A stretch of DNA of 64,000 nucleotides from Nostoc sp. UHCC 0926 (lineage in GTDB: Bacteria > Cyanobacteriota > Cyanobacteriia > Cyanobacteriales > Nostocaceae), in NCBI RefSeq assembly GCF_028623165.1, contig NZ_CP117770.1, positions 227,577 through 291,576 on the forward strand, given 5' to 3'. Every line of letters starts with the position of its first letter. Position 1 is the stretch's first letter. Below, piece after piece: positions 1-8,697 of this stretch. The position numbers and the translations under genes were made by a program. The notes under the pieces are model-generated. The model worked only from the letters and a program-made list of their open reading frames with translations. It did no database searches and was not told the origin of the DNA.

Positions 1-3
1 AGG

Positions 4-189
4 ATGAGACTAGAATCTGAATGGAATGATATGCCACGAGAACAGCGACCTCGTAATTTATATCACAGTCTTTCTTATAAATCGTTCTCTCCAGTATCAA
101 GTTCCATCTATAAAGATTTGATTTCTACCCCTAATTCCCTAGAATCACTAGCAGATTTAGCGCTGACAAAGTGGTTGGCAAGGATTTAA
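4..189 (+). CDS. Hypothetical 61-aa ORF at the window edge
   Basis: Open frame whose first ATG is three bases into the window, so the true start may lie upstream and the gene may be cut by the window edge. The product (starts MRLESEWND, ends LTKWLARI) matches no family I recognise and has no membrane segment or metal-binding motif. The next 170 bases hold only a degenerate dispersed repeat (around 232-258). It could be the C-terminus of a longer protein or a chance frame. Confidence 0.25.
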   Translation: MRLESEWNDMPREQRPRNLYHSLSYKSFSPVSSSIYKDLISTPNSLESLADLALTKWLARI

Positions 190-364
190 AGTCATTGGCT
201 TAATATTTGGCTTTAAGAGATACTGCTTTGAGCGATGCAAAAGGCGGTAAACTACGCTATTTTCCATAATTTCCTGTATAGTACATAAATACTATTAAAG
301 TTAGCTCTATTACTTCTAAAACAGTGAGTATCGAGTATAATGGCTGCGCCGTTTCCTAAAAGTG

Positions 365-2629
365 ATGTCCACCACACCCCTACCAAGCCAGCAGCAAGTT
401 AACGCTACTCCCAAACATGAATCAATTACCGGAGTAGTAGAACGCCTGACCTATTACAGTCAAGAGTCGGGTTATACTGTGGCACGTTTGCAACGTCCTG
501 GCGCGAAGGAACTAACTACGATTACTGGTAGCTTTGCAGATATCCAGCCAGGACAAACGCTGCAATTAACTGGTTTTTGGCGCGAACATCCCCAGTATGG
601 TTTGCAGTTTCAAGTTGTTAACTACAACCAAACCAAACCTGCAACTCTCACAGGAATTGAGAAGTATTTAGGTAGCGGTCTAATTAAAGGTGTGGGGCCT
701 GTGACTGCCAAACGCATTGTTACTCATTTTGGGATAGAGACTCTAGATATTATTGAAACCCAAATCGAGCGCTTAAGCGAAGTCAACGGCATCGCCAAAA
801 AGCGCATTGCCATGATTCAAAGAGCTTGGAATGAGCAAAAAGCCATCAAAGAAGTGATGGTATTTCTGCAAGGTCACGGCGTTAGCACAACTTACGCAGT
901 CAAAATTTACAAGCAGTATGGTGATAAATCCATAGATACAGTTACCCATAATCCCTACCAGCTAGCAACTGATATCTATGGCATTGGTTTTTTAACTGCT
1001 GATAAAATCGCCCGTAATTTGGGGGTTCCTCCCGATTCAGAATTTAGATATTGTGCTGGACTTGTTCATGTTTTAAGTGAAGCAGCAGAAGATGGACATT
1101 GCTATTTGCCACAGCCAGAACTAACACAGCAAGTGGTAGAAAAATTAAAAACTCCTGACCATCAACCAACAGAAGATGCGATCGCTCAAACTATTAAAGA
1201 TATGGCTTTGAAAGATGAGCTAATTAGAGAACGTGATGCCGATAAAACGCTTAATTGCTACAAACCTACTTACTTCTACACTGAACAAAACTTAGCCCAA
1301 TTGGTACGCGATGCCTGCGGCGGGCGTAGCCATCGCCTTTCCTACCCCATCAGTTCTGATATTCCTCGCGTCCGCGCTTGGTTGGAGCGTTTTAGCAGTA
1401 GCCGCAAAGTTTCACTATCACCCGAACAGCAACAAGCAGTAGAGACGGCTGCTTACTCTCGATTCACAGTAATTACAGGTGGCCCTGGTGTGGGAAAAAC
1501 ATTCTGCACTAGCACCATAGTCAGTTTGTGGAAGGCAATGGGTAAATCAATTGCCCTGGCTGCACCAACTGGACGGGCTGCCCAAAGGTTAGGTGAGATG
1601 ACAGGGTTGGAGGCAAAAACGATACATCGCCTTTTGGAATTTGACCCCAGAACTCGCAGTTTTAAATGCGATCGCACCAACCCGTTGCCCCATAGTGCAA
1701 TTATTGTAGACGAAGCCAGTATGCTCGACTTGTTTCTAGCATATTCGCTGGTTGATGCAGTTTCCGAAAATGCTCAACTCCTGTTAGTGGGAGATATTGA
1801 CCAATTGCCATCGGTAGGTGCGGGTAACGTGCTGGCTGATTTAATTAATTCGCGTCAAGTGCCTGTGGTGCGCCTCACCCAAGTATTTCGCCAAGCTGCT
1901 ACTAGCAAAATTATCACTGCATCGCATCTAATTAACCGGGGGCAATATCCCAACATTGAATCAATTTCTGACACACCTCAATCTGATTGTCTTTGGCATG
2001 GTGGAGGATTACAACCAGAACATGGTGTGCAAGCAATTAGCGAGTTGATTACTGATTTTATTCCCAAACTTGGTTTTAATCCTGCTACTGATGTACAAGT
2101 GCTTGCACCAATGACAAGGGGATTAGTTGGTACACGCAATCTCAATAATGTACTGCAACAGTTAATTAATCCACCTAGTTCAGAAAAAATTGAAGTAACC
2201 AGGGGTGGGACTATTTTTAGAGTTGGTGACAGGGTAATTCAATTAACCAACGATTACCAACGCGAAGTTTTTAACGGCGATGTGGGATTTATCACTACAA
2301 TTGATACTGAGGAACAGGAAGTAATCGTTCAGTATCAAGAGCGCGATGTTACTTATGATTATGCTGACATGAATGAAATTGCTTTAGCCTGGAGCGTTAG
2401 TATACATAAGTCGCAGGGTTCTGAATACCCAGTAGTGATTTTGCCTTTGTACACGCAACATTACATGATGCTGACTCGGAATTTACTTTATACAGGGTTG
2501 ACCCGTGCCAAGAAGCTGGCGATTATTATAGGCAGCAAGAAGGCAATCAGTATGTGCGTTCGTTCTACAAAGTCCCAGGAGCGATATACCCGATTACGGC
2601 AGAGGTTGGTTCAAGTAGCGTTACAATGA
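365..2629 (+). CDS. recD2: RecD2-type SF1B DNA helicase (RecD/TraA family)
   Basis: ATP-dependent 5'-3' DNA helicase of the RecD2 type, acting on DNA ends or recombination intermediates. Domain order: N-terminal OB-like region (about 22-90), helix-hairpin-helix tract (IKGVGPVTAKRI, about 108-120), then the helicase core with Walker A GGPGVGKT (about 373-380), Walker B/motif II DEAS (about 450-453), and a C-terminal UvrD-C-like motif with HKSQGSEYPVV. About 754 aa, normal for RecD2 and without the RecBC-specific features of RecD1. A GTG at 362 sits directly before ATG 365; the ATG is taken as start. Residues about 317-325 (DACGGRSHR) are encoded by a dispersed repeat at 1308-1336, an in-frame insertion in a linker. 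It stands alone, not in an operon. Confidence 0.93.
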   Translation: MSTTPLPSQQQVNATPKHESITGVVERLTYYSQESGYTVARLQRPGAKELTTITGSFADIQPGQTLQLTGFWREHPQYGLQFQVVNYNQTKPATLTGIEKYLGSGLIKGVGPVTAKRIVTHFGIETLDIIETQIERLSEVNGIAKKRIAMIQRAWNEQKAIKEVMVFLQGHGVSTTYAVKIYKQYGDKSIDTVTHNPYQLATDIYGIGFLTADKIARNLGVPPDSEFRYCAGLVHVLSEAAEDGHCYLPQPELTQQVVEKLKTPDHQPTEDAIAQTIKDMALKDELIRERDADKTLNCYKPTYFYTEQNLAQLVRDACGGRSHRLSYPISSDIPRVRAWLERFSSSRKVSLSPEQQQAVETAAYSRFTVITGGPGVGKTFCTSTIVSLWKAMGKSIALAAPTGRAAQRLGEMTGLEAKTIHRLLEFDPRTRSFKCDRTNPLPHSAIIVDEASMLDLFLAYSLVDAVSENAQLLLVGDIDQLPSVGAGNVLADLINSRQVPVVRLTQVFRQAATSKIITASHLINRGQYPNIESISDTPQSDCLWHGGGLQPEHGVQAISELITDFIPKLGFNPATDVQVLAPMTRGLVGTRNLNNVLQQLINPPSSEKIEVTRGGTIFRVGDRVIQLTNDYQREVFNGDVGFITTIDTEEQEVIVQYQERDVTYDYADMNEIALAWSVSIHKSQGSEYPVVILPLYTQHYMMLTRNLLYTGLTRAKKLAIIIGSKKAISMCVRSTKSQERYTRLRQRLVQVALQ
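1308..1336 (+). repeat. Dispersed repeat inside recD2
   Basis: A 29-bp unit beginning GCGATGCCTGCGGCGGGCG and ending GCCATCGC. It nearly equals the copy at about 12250-12278 and is read in frame as part of RecD2. It lies in a linker ahead of the helicase core, where an insertion is most likely to be tolerated. Confidence 0.75.
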
Positions 2630-2852
2630 TTGCGCTCTCACCTTGACAAACTGCAACTCTACCTGAACGAGAAAGAGCGATGGCGTACCCGCCATGAGGC
2701 GGTGGCGATCGCTCCCCAGAAAATTCTTAGAGGAAAAATTAAACAAGGTAGAGGTACGTAGCTTGCCGCCAACTCTTGGAGATGCTCCGCGTAGCTTGCT
2801 TCCACGAAGTGGTACGGCATCGGAACTAGGAAGCGAGGAGAAGTGGCGGATG
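2630..2852. repeat. Intergenic tract with dispersed repeats
   Basis: No supportable gene. It contains a degenerate palindromic unit at about 2678-2712 (GCGATGGCGTACCCGCCATG and following), a TTCTTAGAGGA element near 2727, and a GC-rich repeat at about 2780-2815 related to the one at 10180-10250. A minus-strand open frame here is a product of the repeats. Confidence 0.6.
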
Positions 2853-3353
2853 TCAGTTATCATTTCGTAGGTTAATTGGGCGGATGTCGCGGATCTTGAG
2901 GGTTCTTTTGCCGGAGGTATCGTCGTCATCAATCGTGACCAGGTATTTCACGACCGTATGGTTTGCATTTCCACCAGTCACGGTGACAACAAATGCTGAG
3001 TAACTGTTAATGTTTGTGCCACAACCACTTCGGTCATGGAAGGTTTGATTCCATTCACCAATATGGACACCCTCGCCTCGTGGCTCATCACCACTTTGTT
3101 TAATTTCATTGAGGAGAGCTGCTTTCAGTTGAGAAAGCTTTGATTTTTTATCAGCAAGCATAAGTAAAAGATACTTATCACGATTAAACTGGTCAAGGTT
3201 GCCGCCGTTGCTGCATTTATCTTCGTAGTTGGCATCAGCTGAATTCGGGCTGGTCATCACCAGTGCTGGGATCTTGGGAGACTGAGCGGCGTGCCCAGAA
3301 GTTGTCGCTAGTGCCAGAACACATACACATAAAGTAAAAAAACCAAAGCGCAT
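2853..3353 (-). CDS. Secreted hypothetical protein
   Basis: Product of 166 aa with a clear Sec signal peptide (MRFGFFTLCVCVLALATTSGHA, cleavage near residue 22), so periplasmic or exported. The mature part has two cysteines (C47 region and SGCGTN) that could form a disulfide, and a beta-rich C-terminus. No family recognised. A TTCTTAGAGGA element and repeats lie downstream. A perfect palindrome about 60 bp upstream (3414-3431) may belong to its promoter. Confidence 0.75.
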   Translation of the reverse strand: MRFGFFTLCVCVLALATTSGHAAQSPKIPALVMTSPNSADANYEDKCSNGGNLDQFNRDKYLLLMLADKKSKLSQLKAALLNEIKQSGDEPRGEGVHIGEWNQTFHDRSGCGTNINSYSAFVVTVTGGNANHTVVKYLVTIDDDDTSGKRTLKIRDIRPINLRNDN

Positions 3354-3413
3354 TCAATTCTCCGAGCGTGCATTAGTGTGTCCAATCAAGATTAACTGCA
3401 ACGGCCACTAAAG

Positions 3414-3431
3414 GACAGGGTTTACCCTGTC
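3414..3431. promoter_or_regulatory. 18-bp palindrome upstream of the secreted-protein gene
   Basis: GACAGGGT TT ACCCTGTC, perfect 8-bp arms with a 2-nt centre, 60 bp upstream of the minus-strand start at 3353. It could be an operator or a small hairpin; no T-run follows. Confidence 0.35.
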
Positions 3432-3617
3432 GGCGTATACAGCAAAGGGGTGAAATGAGCAGTGATACCGAAAGTTACGCGCTTTTTACTTGATGAGCCG
3501 CTTTCAACCCAAGCGATGGCGTAACCGCCCACCGTAGGCGATCGCCCTCATAATTCTTAGAGGAAAAGTTGCACACTTGAGGAGCGATCGCTTGCTTCAA
3601 AGCAGTACACTGGTACT

Positions 3618-3962
3618 ATGAAAATTCCAGAGTGCAATCGCTGTCTCCTTTACGCCCACAATCCCCACCTCGTCTGTCTTGTCCATCCAGATGGCGTAGA
3701 CGGTGATAGCTGCCTAGATTTTCGACTTGACCCCAATGCCGAACCAGTAGAACTGTGGGAACCAGAAGGCGCAACCTACTATAACGGCGAGTTGATTGTG
3801 CAACCACAGCAGCGGCGGACGCAACAGCAACAGCTAGAACTGCTAGATACCCATCCTATGTTTACTGGCAAGTGTCCCCAGTGTGGATATGAGTTTGACC
3901 GCGACTGGACGGCGCGGGTGCATTGGGATTGCGAGTGTGGTTGGATGGATGATACCGTGTGA
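3618..3962 (+). CDS. Small cysteine-rich (zinc-binding type) protein
   Basis: 114 aa with two cysteine clusters: CNRC plus further Cys/His in the N-terminal third (CNRCLLYAHNPHLVC), and a C-terminal zinc-ribbon-like set (CPQCGYEF ... CECGW). The middle is Gln-rich. I know no function; the layout suggests a structural zinc protein or nucleic-acid-binding adaptor. A decayed copy of its C-terminal coding region lies 900 bp downstream (4862-4948), so the locus has been partly duplicated. Confidence 0.75.
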   Translation: MKIPECNRCLLYAHNPHLVCLVHPDGVDGDSCLDFRLDPNAEPVELWEPEGATYYNGELIVQPQQRRTQQQQLELLDTHPMFTGKCPQCGYEFDRDWTARVHWDCECGWMDDTV

Positions 3963-4024
3963 GCGATGCCTACGGCGGAACGAAAAGCGACCATCGCAAT
4001 CATGATGTACAATTCTCTGCTACT

Positions 4025-4798
4025 TTAACTCAAATTACTGCTGCCACCGACTTGGGCTGCTCCCTCTGGTGCTGGTGGGTGGTAAGTCATAGACTGTAAC
4101 CCCAAACGACCAGGGCCAATAAAACGGTTGAGAGTGAATGAGATACCGCCAAGCATTACTCCAATTACTCCGAAGATGCCGCCACTAGATTGCAGCGCCG
4201 TTACTGTCTCCATCTTCACTGATGAGTCTTTCCATAACCATGCTCCTGGCTCTACATCCAGTACTTCCCCAGGAGCAAGGTACTTTTCAAAGACATTACC
4301 GTAACCGTGGATTAAAAGCAGCCCTCCCTGTTGCTGACCAATGAAGCGATCAATGAATAAGCCGCCACTGCGGCTGAAAAAAAGGTTCGCCAGTCCTCGC
4401 TGAAAAAAGAAATTGTACTCAATATTACTCGTAGCTAATAAAAACTGATGTTCGCGCACATCCACTGTCTGTCCACGCTCTAATTGCAGCACCACAATCT
4501 GTCCTGGAGCCTCACGAGAGAAAGCAATATTCCCTGGCCCATGTGCTTCACTGATAAAAATTTGCAGTCCGGCAAAGAAACGCTTGGCTGCCCCTTTTAA
4601 ACCTTTGATACCGAGGCGAACATTCGGATGTTTCCACAGTAAAATATGATGCTCAAAGTAAATCGATTGCTGTTGTCCCAGATGGACATCTACTACAGGT
4701 ACTACTTCTCCCTCAATTCTCAAGGTCAAGTCACCAGAATGAAAGATTTCTTGAGGATTTTTTAATTCAGGTATCGGTTCACTACTGAAGTCTGTCAT
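4025..4798 (-). CDS. AIM24/TIGR00266-family protein
   Basis: 257 aa. The order HVLLG-type glycine-rich beta strands, GPGNIAFSREAPGQIVVLQL, and the late GGLLLIHGYGNVFEKYLAPGEVLDVEPG segment match the AIM24 (DUF124) fold, a double beta-prism protein named for the yeast mitochondrial AIM24 but of unclear role in bacteria. A hydrophobic glycine-rich stretch (GIFGVIGVMLGGISFTLNRF) near the end is typical. The C-terminal PPAPEGAAQVGGSS tail is low complexity. Single gene, convergent with the cysteine-rich protein gene. Confidence 0.8.
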   Translation of the reverse strand: MTDFSSEPIPELKNPQEIFHSGDLTLRIEGEVVPVVDVHLGQQQSIYFEHHILLWKHPNVRLGIKGLKGAAKRFFAGLQIFISEAHGPGNIAFSREAPGQIVVLQLERGQTVDVREHQFLLATSNIEYNFFFQRGLANLFFSRSGGLFIDRFIGQQQGGLLLIHGYGNVFEKYLAPGEVLDVEPGAWLWKDSSVKMETVTALQSSGGIFGVIGVMLGGISFTLNRFIGPGRLGLQSMTYHPPAPEGAAQVGGSSNLS

Positions 4799-4861
4799 AG
4801 TCTTTACTTTTCGATGGTTGTTTTATAAATCATTTTCTCCCAAACTCCAATTGTTTTACGC

Positions 4862-4948
4862 GGATATGAGTTTGACCTCGACTACACAGCACGGGTGCAT
4901 TGGGATTGTCAAAATTCCGAGTGTGGCTAGATGGATGATACTGTGTAG
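4862..4948 (+). pseudogene. Decayed copy of the 3' end of the cysteine-rich protein gene
   Basis: This stretch aligns with 3888-3962: GATATGAGTTTGAC, then TGGAT or CTACAC variants, GGGTGCATTGGGATTG, then GAGTGTGG and ATGGATGATAC. Relative to the intact gene it carries a 9-nt insertion (three codons) and a Trp to amber change (TGG to TAG) near 4929. No start codon or 5' part is present, so it is a remnant of a duplication. Confidence 0.75.
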
Positions 4949-5273
4949 AGCAATTTCTTTAAATATGCCTCCTCAAAATACTGCCCTGAAAGCAGATAAA
5001 TGGATGATACAGTTTCCAAGCGATCGCTCTATTATGCCTTAGCAGCTAATATCCGTAGATATTTACCAGGGATTAATATAAATTTGATAGTCTTCAATTT
5101 GATTTGACAATATTTTTAAGAATTATCTAGACAATAGTATGTGAGGCGATGCCGAACGCGCAAGCTTTCCCTGTGGAATATGTAATTATTTATACTTGCA
5201 TACTCACAAGTTGAGAAATAGTAAAAGTAGCTTAGAAGCAGTGCGTAGTTTACCGCCGTAGGCATCGCTAGTC
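4949..5273. other. Gene-free stretch
   Basis: No supportable gene. AT-rich, with a partial dispersed repeat near 5146 and a complete reverse-oriented repeat at about 5243-5269 (GTAGTTTACCGCCGTAGGCA core) just beyond the end of the next minus-strand gene. Confidence 0.5.
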
Positions 5274-5699
5274 TTACAAAGAGAAATGATACAAAACATT
5301 TCCCTCTTCATTTACTTCAAAATCAGCATTAAGTTCCAAGGCTTTCTCATCTAAATATTGTTTAGCTAACTGGGTTGATATTTCCGCATTTTTCGCCAGT
5401 TGCAATACCGTTATTCTGCCAGCATTTTGCTCAATTAATTCTAATAACACTAACTGAATCCGCTTTTGTTCTGATTCCAGAAGTAATGCTTTTTCCTTTC
5501 GATTCTGCTGCACTAAAGACCAACTCAACCAGCCTCCTAGAATGGTTGACGGAATAGTAAAAATAGTTAAAGCAGCTACATCATTTTGCTTTTCTTGAGC
5601 GGGAGTTTTGGGATTGAGAATTTCTCGAATCATCACAGCAGAAAATGGAATGCCAAATAATAAAAAACATATTGCTAAAATTTTTTTAACTAGTTTCAT
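5274..5699 (-). CDS. Small membrane protein with C-terminal winged-helix-like domain
   Basis: About 141 aa starting MKLVKKILAICF. Two hydrophobic segments (about 5-25 and 44-62) are followed by a charged helical region and a compact C-terminal domain (RITVLQLAKNAEISTQLAKQYLDEKA) that looks like a winged helix. I chose ATG 5699 because AAGGAA lies just upstream; the longer frame from 5747 lacks a ribosome site. The family occurs as orphan genes in cyanobacteria; function unknown, possibly a membrane-anchored regulator. Confidence 0.7.
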   Translation of the reverse strand: MKLVKKILAICFLLFGIPFSAVMIREILNPKTPAQEKQNDVAALTIFTIPSTILGGWLSWSLVQQNRKEKALLLESEQKRIQLVLLELIEQNAGRITVLQLAKNAEISTQLAKQYLDEKALELNADFEVNEEGNVLYHFSL

Positions 5700-5816
5700 A
5701 TAACTTTTTTCCTTACTAGAGTTGGCTGGAGACTGGAGGAAATTCAAAAATAATGGCTCTATTATACAAGGTATAATAAAATACCTGCCACCCCAATATT
5801 TTGCACAGTGTATGAG

Positions 5817-5884
5817 GCGATGCCTCCGGCAGGCTGCGCCTACGCTTGTAAATAGCGATGCCTACGGCGGGCTGTTCGGTGTCG
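5817..5884. repeat. Two tandem dispersed repeats
   Basis: Two adjacent copies of the GCGATGCC(T)..GGC family, at about 5817-5845 (GCGATGCCTCCGGCAGGCTG) and 5851-5884 (GCGATGCCTACGGCGGGCTG), in the intergenic space before the 169-aa gene. Confidence 0.7.
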
Positions 5885-5938
5885 CTCCTTATCGCTTTCA
5901 CTGTACAATCAGTTCATTGCTATCAAAATTGATATCAA

Positions 5939-6448
5939 ATGCCTGATCACAAGACCCCACCAAGCGAAATGATTCGCGTGCCCAGTGCTTTAATTCCAGT
6001 AGTACGCCAATTATCCCAGCTGCACAGAGAGGGACATACAATTGCCTTGCTGCAAGGCTTAGAGGAATTGATATCCAAGTTTGATAGCAAGATTGATATC
6101 GATACCCCAAGCAGCAAATCGGTTTTGCAGTTGGAGAAGAAGCTGGAAAGCAAGCTAGAGGCTATCTCTGAGCAGTTGGAAAAATTGTCACGGGCAATGG
6201 CTTCTGGTAGATACAACAACACCAGACCTCGAAGACAAGCGCACCCGTACCGACAAACCCAAGTTGAACTGCAAGCATTACCGGATGAAAACCTAGCACC
6301 GCGACTAGGTTTAACTCCTTCAAGCCTCGCAATTGAAAAAGAAAACAAGAGCAATAAAGAATTTATCAGTTGGACTCGTAACCGCGACCCAAGGGGCATA
6401 GGTTGGGAATGGAATGCAAAAGATGGACTTTACCATCCGGTGAAATAA
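5939..6448 (+). CDS. Plasmid-type coiled-coil protein
   Basis: 169 aa. The N-terminus (IRVPSALIPVVRQLSQLHREGH) is a short motif seen in many cyanobacterial plasmid proteins. It is followed by a predicted coiled coil (about 40-85, KSVLQLEKKLESKLEAISEQ), a basic linker and a C-terminal segment ending GWEWNAKDGLYHPVK. Probably DNA-associated, but no enzymatic motif. No Shine-Dalgarno is visible; a perfect 10-bp palindrome TTGATATCAA (5929-5938) abuts the ATG and could be an autoregulatory site. The recombinase gene follows 57 bp downstream. Confidence 0.7.
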   Translation: MPDHKTPPSEMIRVPSALIPVVRQLSQLHREGHTIALLQGLEELISKFDSKIDIDTPSSKSVLQLEKKLESKLEAISEQLEKLSRAMASGRYNNTRPRRQAHPYRQTQVELQALPDENLAPRLGLTPSSLAIEKENKSNKEFISWTRNRDPRGIGWEWNAKDGLYHPVK

Positions 6449-6485
6449 TTTCAACTGTCCCCCCAATGGGCTTTAATGTAAGAGC

Positions 6486-6514
6486 ATTCAACATAAGAAT
6501 GAGCAATGTTGAAT
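6486..6514. promoter_or_regulatory. Inverted repeat overlapping the recombinase start
   Basis: ATTCAACAT (6486-6494) and its exact complement ATGTTGAAT (6506-6514), separated by 11 bp. The right arm contains the start codon of the recombinase gene. It could be a recombinase core-type site, an operator, or a hairpin that hides the start codon. Confidence 0.45.
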
Positions 6515-7348
6515 ACACAACCGCTCACCAACACCGAACTCATCGACCTTTGGCTGCACGGTAAGAGCAAAAACACCGTTGACGGCTACCGCCGCTATGC
6601 CGAGCGGTTTTTTTCTCATGTCAATAAGCACCTCTCTGATTGCACCCTCATGGATTTTCAATTGTGGGTGATGACACTAAGTAGTTCTGACAATTCCAAG
6701 CGGGTAGCTGTGGGGGCAATTAAAAGCCTGTTCTCCTTTGCTAAACAGTTGGGGGTGGTATCGGCTAACTTGGGAGTGTTAGTTAAGTCACCCAAGGCTC
6801 ATAACCGATTGGCAGAAAGAATTCTCACTCAAGAGGAAGTACAATTACTGATAAATTCCACCACGAATGAACGCGATCGCACTCTGATTCGTTTACTTTA
6901 TTTTGCAGGGCTGCGCGTGTCGGAACTGTGTGGCTTAAAGTGGCGTGACCTCAAGGCGCGGGGTGATGGGGGGCAGATAACAGTATTTGGTAAGGGTGAT
7001 AAAACGAGAACTGTGCTGGTAGGTGCTGGTATTTGGCGGGACATTAATGAGTTAAAGGGTTACGCCAAACACGATGACCCAGTGTTTGTATCTGGTAAAG
7101 GCGGTCATCTGTGTCGGTCGATGGTATTTCATATTGTAAAGAATGCTGCAAACCGTGCTGGCATTGAAGGAAATGTTTCTCCCCACTGGCTCAGGCATAG
7201 TCACGCTTCCCATAGTCTTGATCGGGGAGCGCCCATTCACCTGCTGCAAAAAACACTGGGGCATAGTTCTGTCGCTATCACGGAAATGTATCTTCATGCC
7301 CGACCAACTGATAGCAGTGGGTTATATTTGCCAGATGATGATGAGTGA
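6506..7348 (+). CDS. Tyrosine recombinase (XerC/D-like integrase)
   Basis: 280 aa site-specific recombinase. N-terminal SAM-like core-binding domain (about 8-95) and C-terminal catalytic domain. All catalytic residues are visible: R137 in AGLRVSELCG, a lysine in FGKGDKTR (about 163-166), H227-x-x-R230 in HWLRHSHA, H253 in LGHSS, and nucleophile Y262 in MYLHA. Length is typical of Xer and plasmid resolvase-like enzymes. Likely role: resolving plasmid multimers or moving a cassette. The start codon is embedded in an inverted repeat, suggesting autoregulation. Confidence 0.92.
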   Translation: MLNTQPLTNTELIDLWLHGKSKNTVDGYRRYAERFFSHVNKHLSDCTLMDFQLWVMTLSSSDNSKRVAVGAIKSLFSFAKQLGVVSANLGVLVKSPKAHNRLAERILTQEEVQLLINSTTNERDRTLIRLLYFAGLRVSELCGLKWRDLKARGDGGQITVFGKGDKTRTVLVGAGIWRDINELKGYAKHDDPVFVSGKGGHLCRSMVFHIVKNAANRAGIEGNVSPHWLRHSHASHSLDRGAPIHLLQKTLGHSSVAITEMYLHARPTDSSGLYLPDDDE

Positions 7349-7628
7349 TAGGAGGGCGATGGAACAGCGGTGGTCACTGAGCCGGTCGTTGTGCGGTAAA
7401 CTACGCTACCTCATCTATCAGGAAGGAGCAATTTTCTTAGAGGATGAACGCGAACAGCCTCTCGCCAAGTAAATTGTATAAATTATTACTAGTAATTTTC
7501 TGAGAGGAAAAGTCAACTTTCCTGGCTTGAATCTCAATGAGGCGATCACCTACGGTGGGCGGTTACGCCATCGCAGATAAGCATTGAATTCATATTACAA
7601 TTGGTCAAGCCGCAGTTTAGTGATACTG
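7349..7628. repeat. Intergenic repeats after the recombinase gene
   Basis: Two TTCTTAGAGGA-type elements (near 7435 and, as TTCTGAGAGGA, near 7497) and a 33-bp unit GCGATCACCTACGGTGGGCG..CGCCATCGC at about 7542-7575 that recurs at 30615-30647 and 32110-32142. The frame at 7143-7472 is a shadow of the recombinase gene running into these repeats. Confidence 0.6.
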
Positions 7629-7925
7629 ATGATGTTCACCTATTCTCTGTACCCAGATAATTGGTCAGACCTTGCGATTGCAGTTAAACAAGAGGCTAAA
7701 TGGTGCTGTCAAAAGTGTGGCTTACAGTGTATTCCCCCTGGTGAAAAAATATCAGATTTGACACGCTCAAAACGCAGAGTGTACACCCTACAGGTTCATC
7801 ATTGGGACAGAAATCCAGCAAATAACCACAGAGGCAACCTTATAGCTCTTTGCAGTGGATGTCACCTTCATTACCATCAAGGTGGTAAATCAAATGTTTC
7901 ACCAGGGCAGTTATCTTTGTGGTAA
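7629..7925 (+). CDS. HNH-type endonuclease domain protein
   Basis: About 98 aa. CQKC and CSGCH pairs flank LQVHHWDRNPANNHRGNLIAL, the ligand pattern of a small HNH nuclease (catalytic HH, structural CxxC pairs). The frame opens at a TTG at 7584, but ATG 7629 gives the usual short N-terminus. The next gene starts 6 bp later, so the two are probably co-transcribed. A role in mobile-element homing or restriction is possible; nothing here decides it. Confidence 0.75.
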   Translation: MMFTYSLYPDNWSDLAIAVKQEAKWCCQKCGLQCIPPGEKISDLTRSKRRVYTLQVHHWDRNPANNHRGNLIALCSGCHLHYHQGGKSNVSPGQLSLW

Positions 7926-7931
7926 GTAAGT

Positions 7932-8162
7932 ATGGATGATGATACTCAAGAACTAATCGCTATCAAAGAAGAACTAAAGCAAATTGCTGATAAGTTAGGA
8001 AAGATTTTTCCACAAACCCATCCCCAATTTGACAGCGTGTTTGAAGACCTGGGTGCAGCTGGATATTATATTCGTGAAGCTGGTTATCGTCTGGAATCAG
8101 TTCTTCTTACTGTGCAAGGTGATAGCGGCGTTCGAGCTTCTGAAGAAACTGAAATTGATTGA
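7932..8162 (+). CDS. Small hypothetical protein
   Basis: 76 aa, acidic, predicted all-helical (MDDDTQELIAIKEELKQIAD). It begins 6 bp after the HNH gene and ends just before a dispersed repeat. No recognised family. Its coupling to the nuclease gene could mean a partner or immunity role, which is inference only. Confidence 0.55.
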   Translation: MDDDTQELIAIKEELKQIADKLGKIFPQTHPQFDSVFEDLGAAGYYIREAGYRLESVLLTVQGDSGVRASEETEID

Positions 8163-8313
8163 CATTCTCCCACCGCTAACCCTGACGGGTGTCGTAACGG
8201 TGTTACTTTTTACTGGGGATTATACAATCAGCGATGGCGTACCCGCCCGCCGGAGGCGATCGCTTACATGACAGACGCTCCTTTGACCATCACGCTTCAA
8301 CAGAGAGGTTGGG

Positions 8314-8535
8314 TCAATCATCTTTGAAAATTTCTTCTAGTGTTAGCGGTTTGCCAGCGAGGAAAGAAGCTAAATCCCTAAGCTTAAAGAGAGTCTCAAA
8401 CTGCCCACGCTCAAGCTGCCCTTTTTTGGCAGATGACAAGGTTCTTTTGTCCAACCCAGTCATTTCTTTAGCTTTTTGAATAGATAAGTTTTTGTCTTCT
8501 GTCCAATAACGAGAAAGGTCAACGTACTTAGACAT
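8314..8535 (-). CDS. Small HTH protein, probable repressor
   Basis: 73 aa. KAKEMTGLDKRTLSSAKKGQ fits a helix-turn-helix, followed by a helix LRDLASFLAGKPLTLEEIF similar to XRE-type antitoxins or repressors. The upstream region (8560-8690) carries repeated TTAACACGYCAACG sequences and a 20-bp near-palindrome, as expected for an autoregulated repressor with a divergent target gene. DNA binding is inferred from fold and context. Confidence 0.65.
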   Translation of the reverse strand: MSKYVDLSRYWTEDKNLSIQKAKEMTGLDKRTLSSAKKGQLERGQFETLFKLRDLASFLAGKPLTLEEIFKDD

Positions 8536-8603
8536 GTTTGAACCACATAATTTCTGTTTTCAACTTAATTGACGCTCCCAAATCCGCTTTTGGTGCGTCA
8601 ATA

Positions 8604-8686
8604 CATTAACACGCCAACGCTCTTGATAGTTTTGCTATTCAAACTACCTTGATGTTTTGATGTGTTAACACGTCAACGTATATAAT
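8604..8686 (+). promoter_or_regulatory. Operator and promoter of the divergent region
   Basis: Near-palindrome TTGATGTGTTAACACGTCAA (8657-8676) covers the -35/spacer of a good -10 box TATAAT (8681-8686). A second copy of the half-site, TTAACACGCCAACG, lies at about 8607-8620. This is the arrangement of a repressor-controlled promoter. The likely regulator is the HTH protein encoded at 8314-8535. Confidence 0.55.
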
Positions 8687-8697
8687 AAAGGATATAA

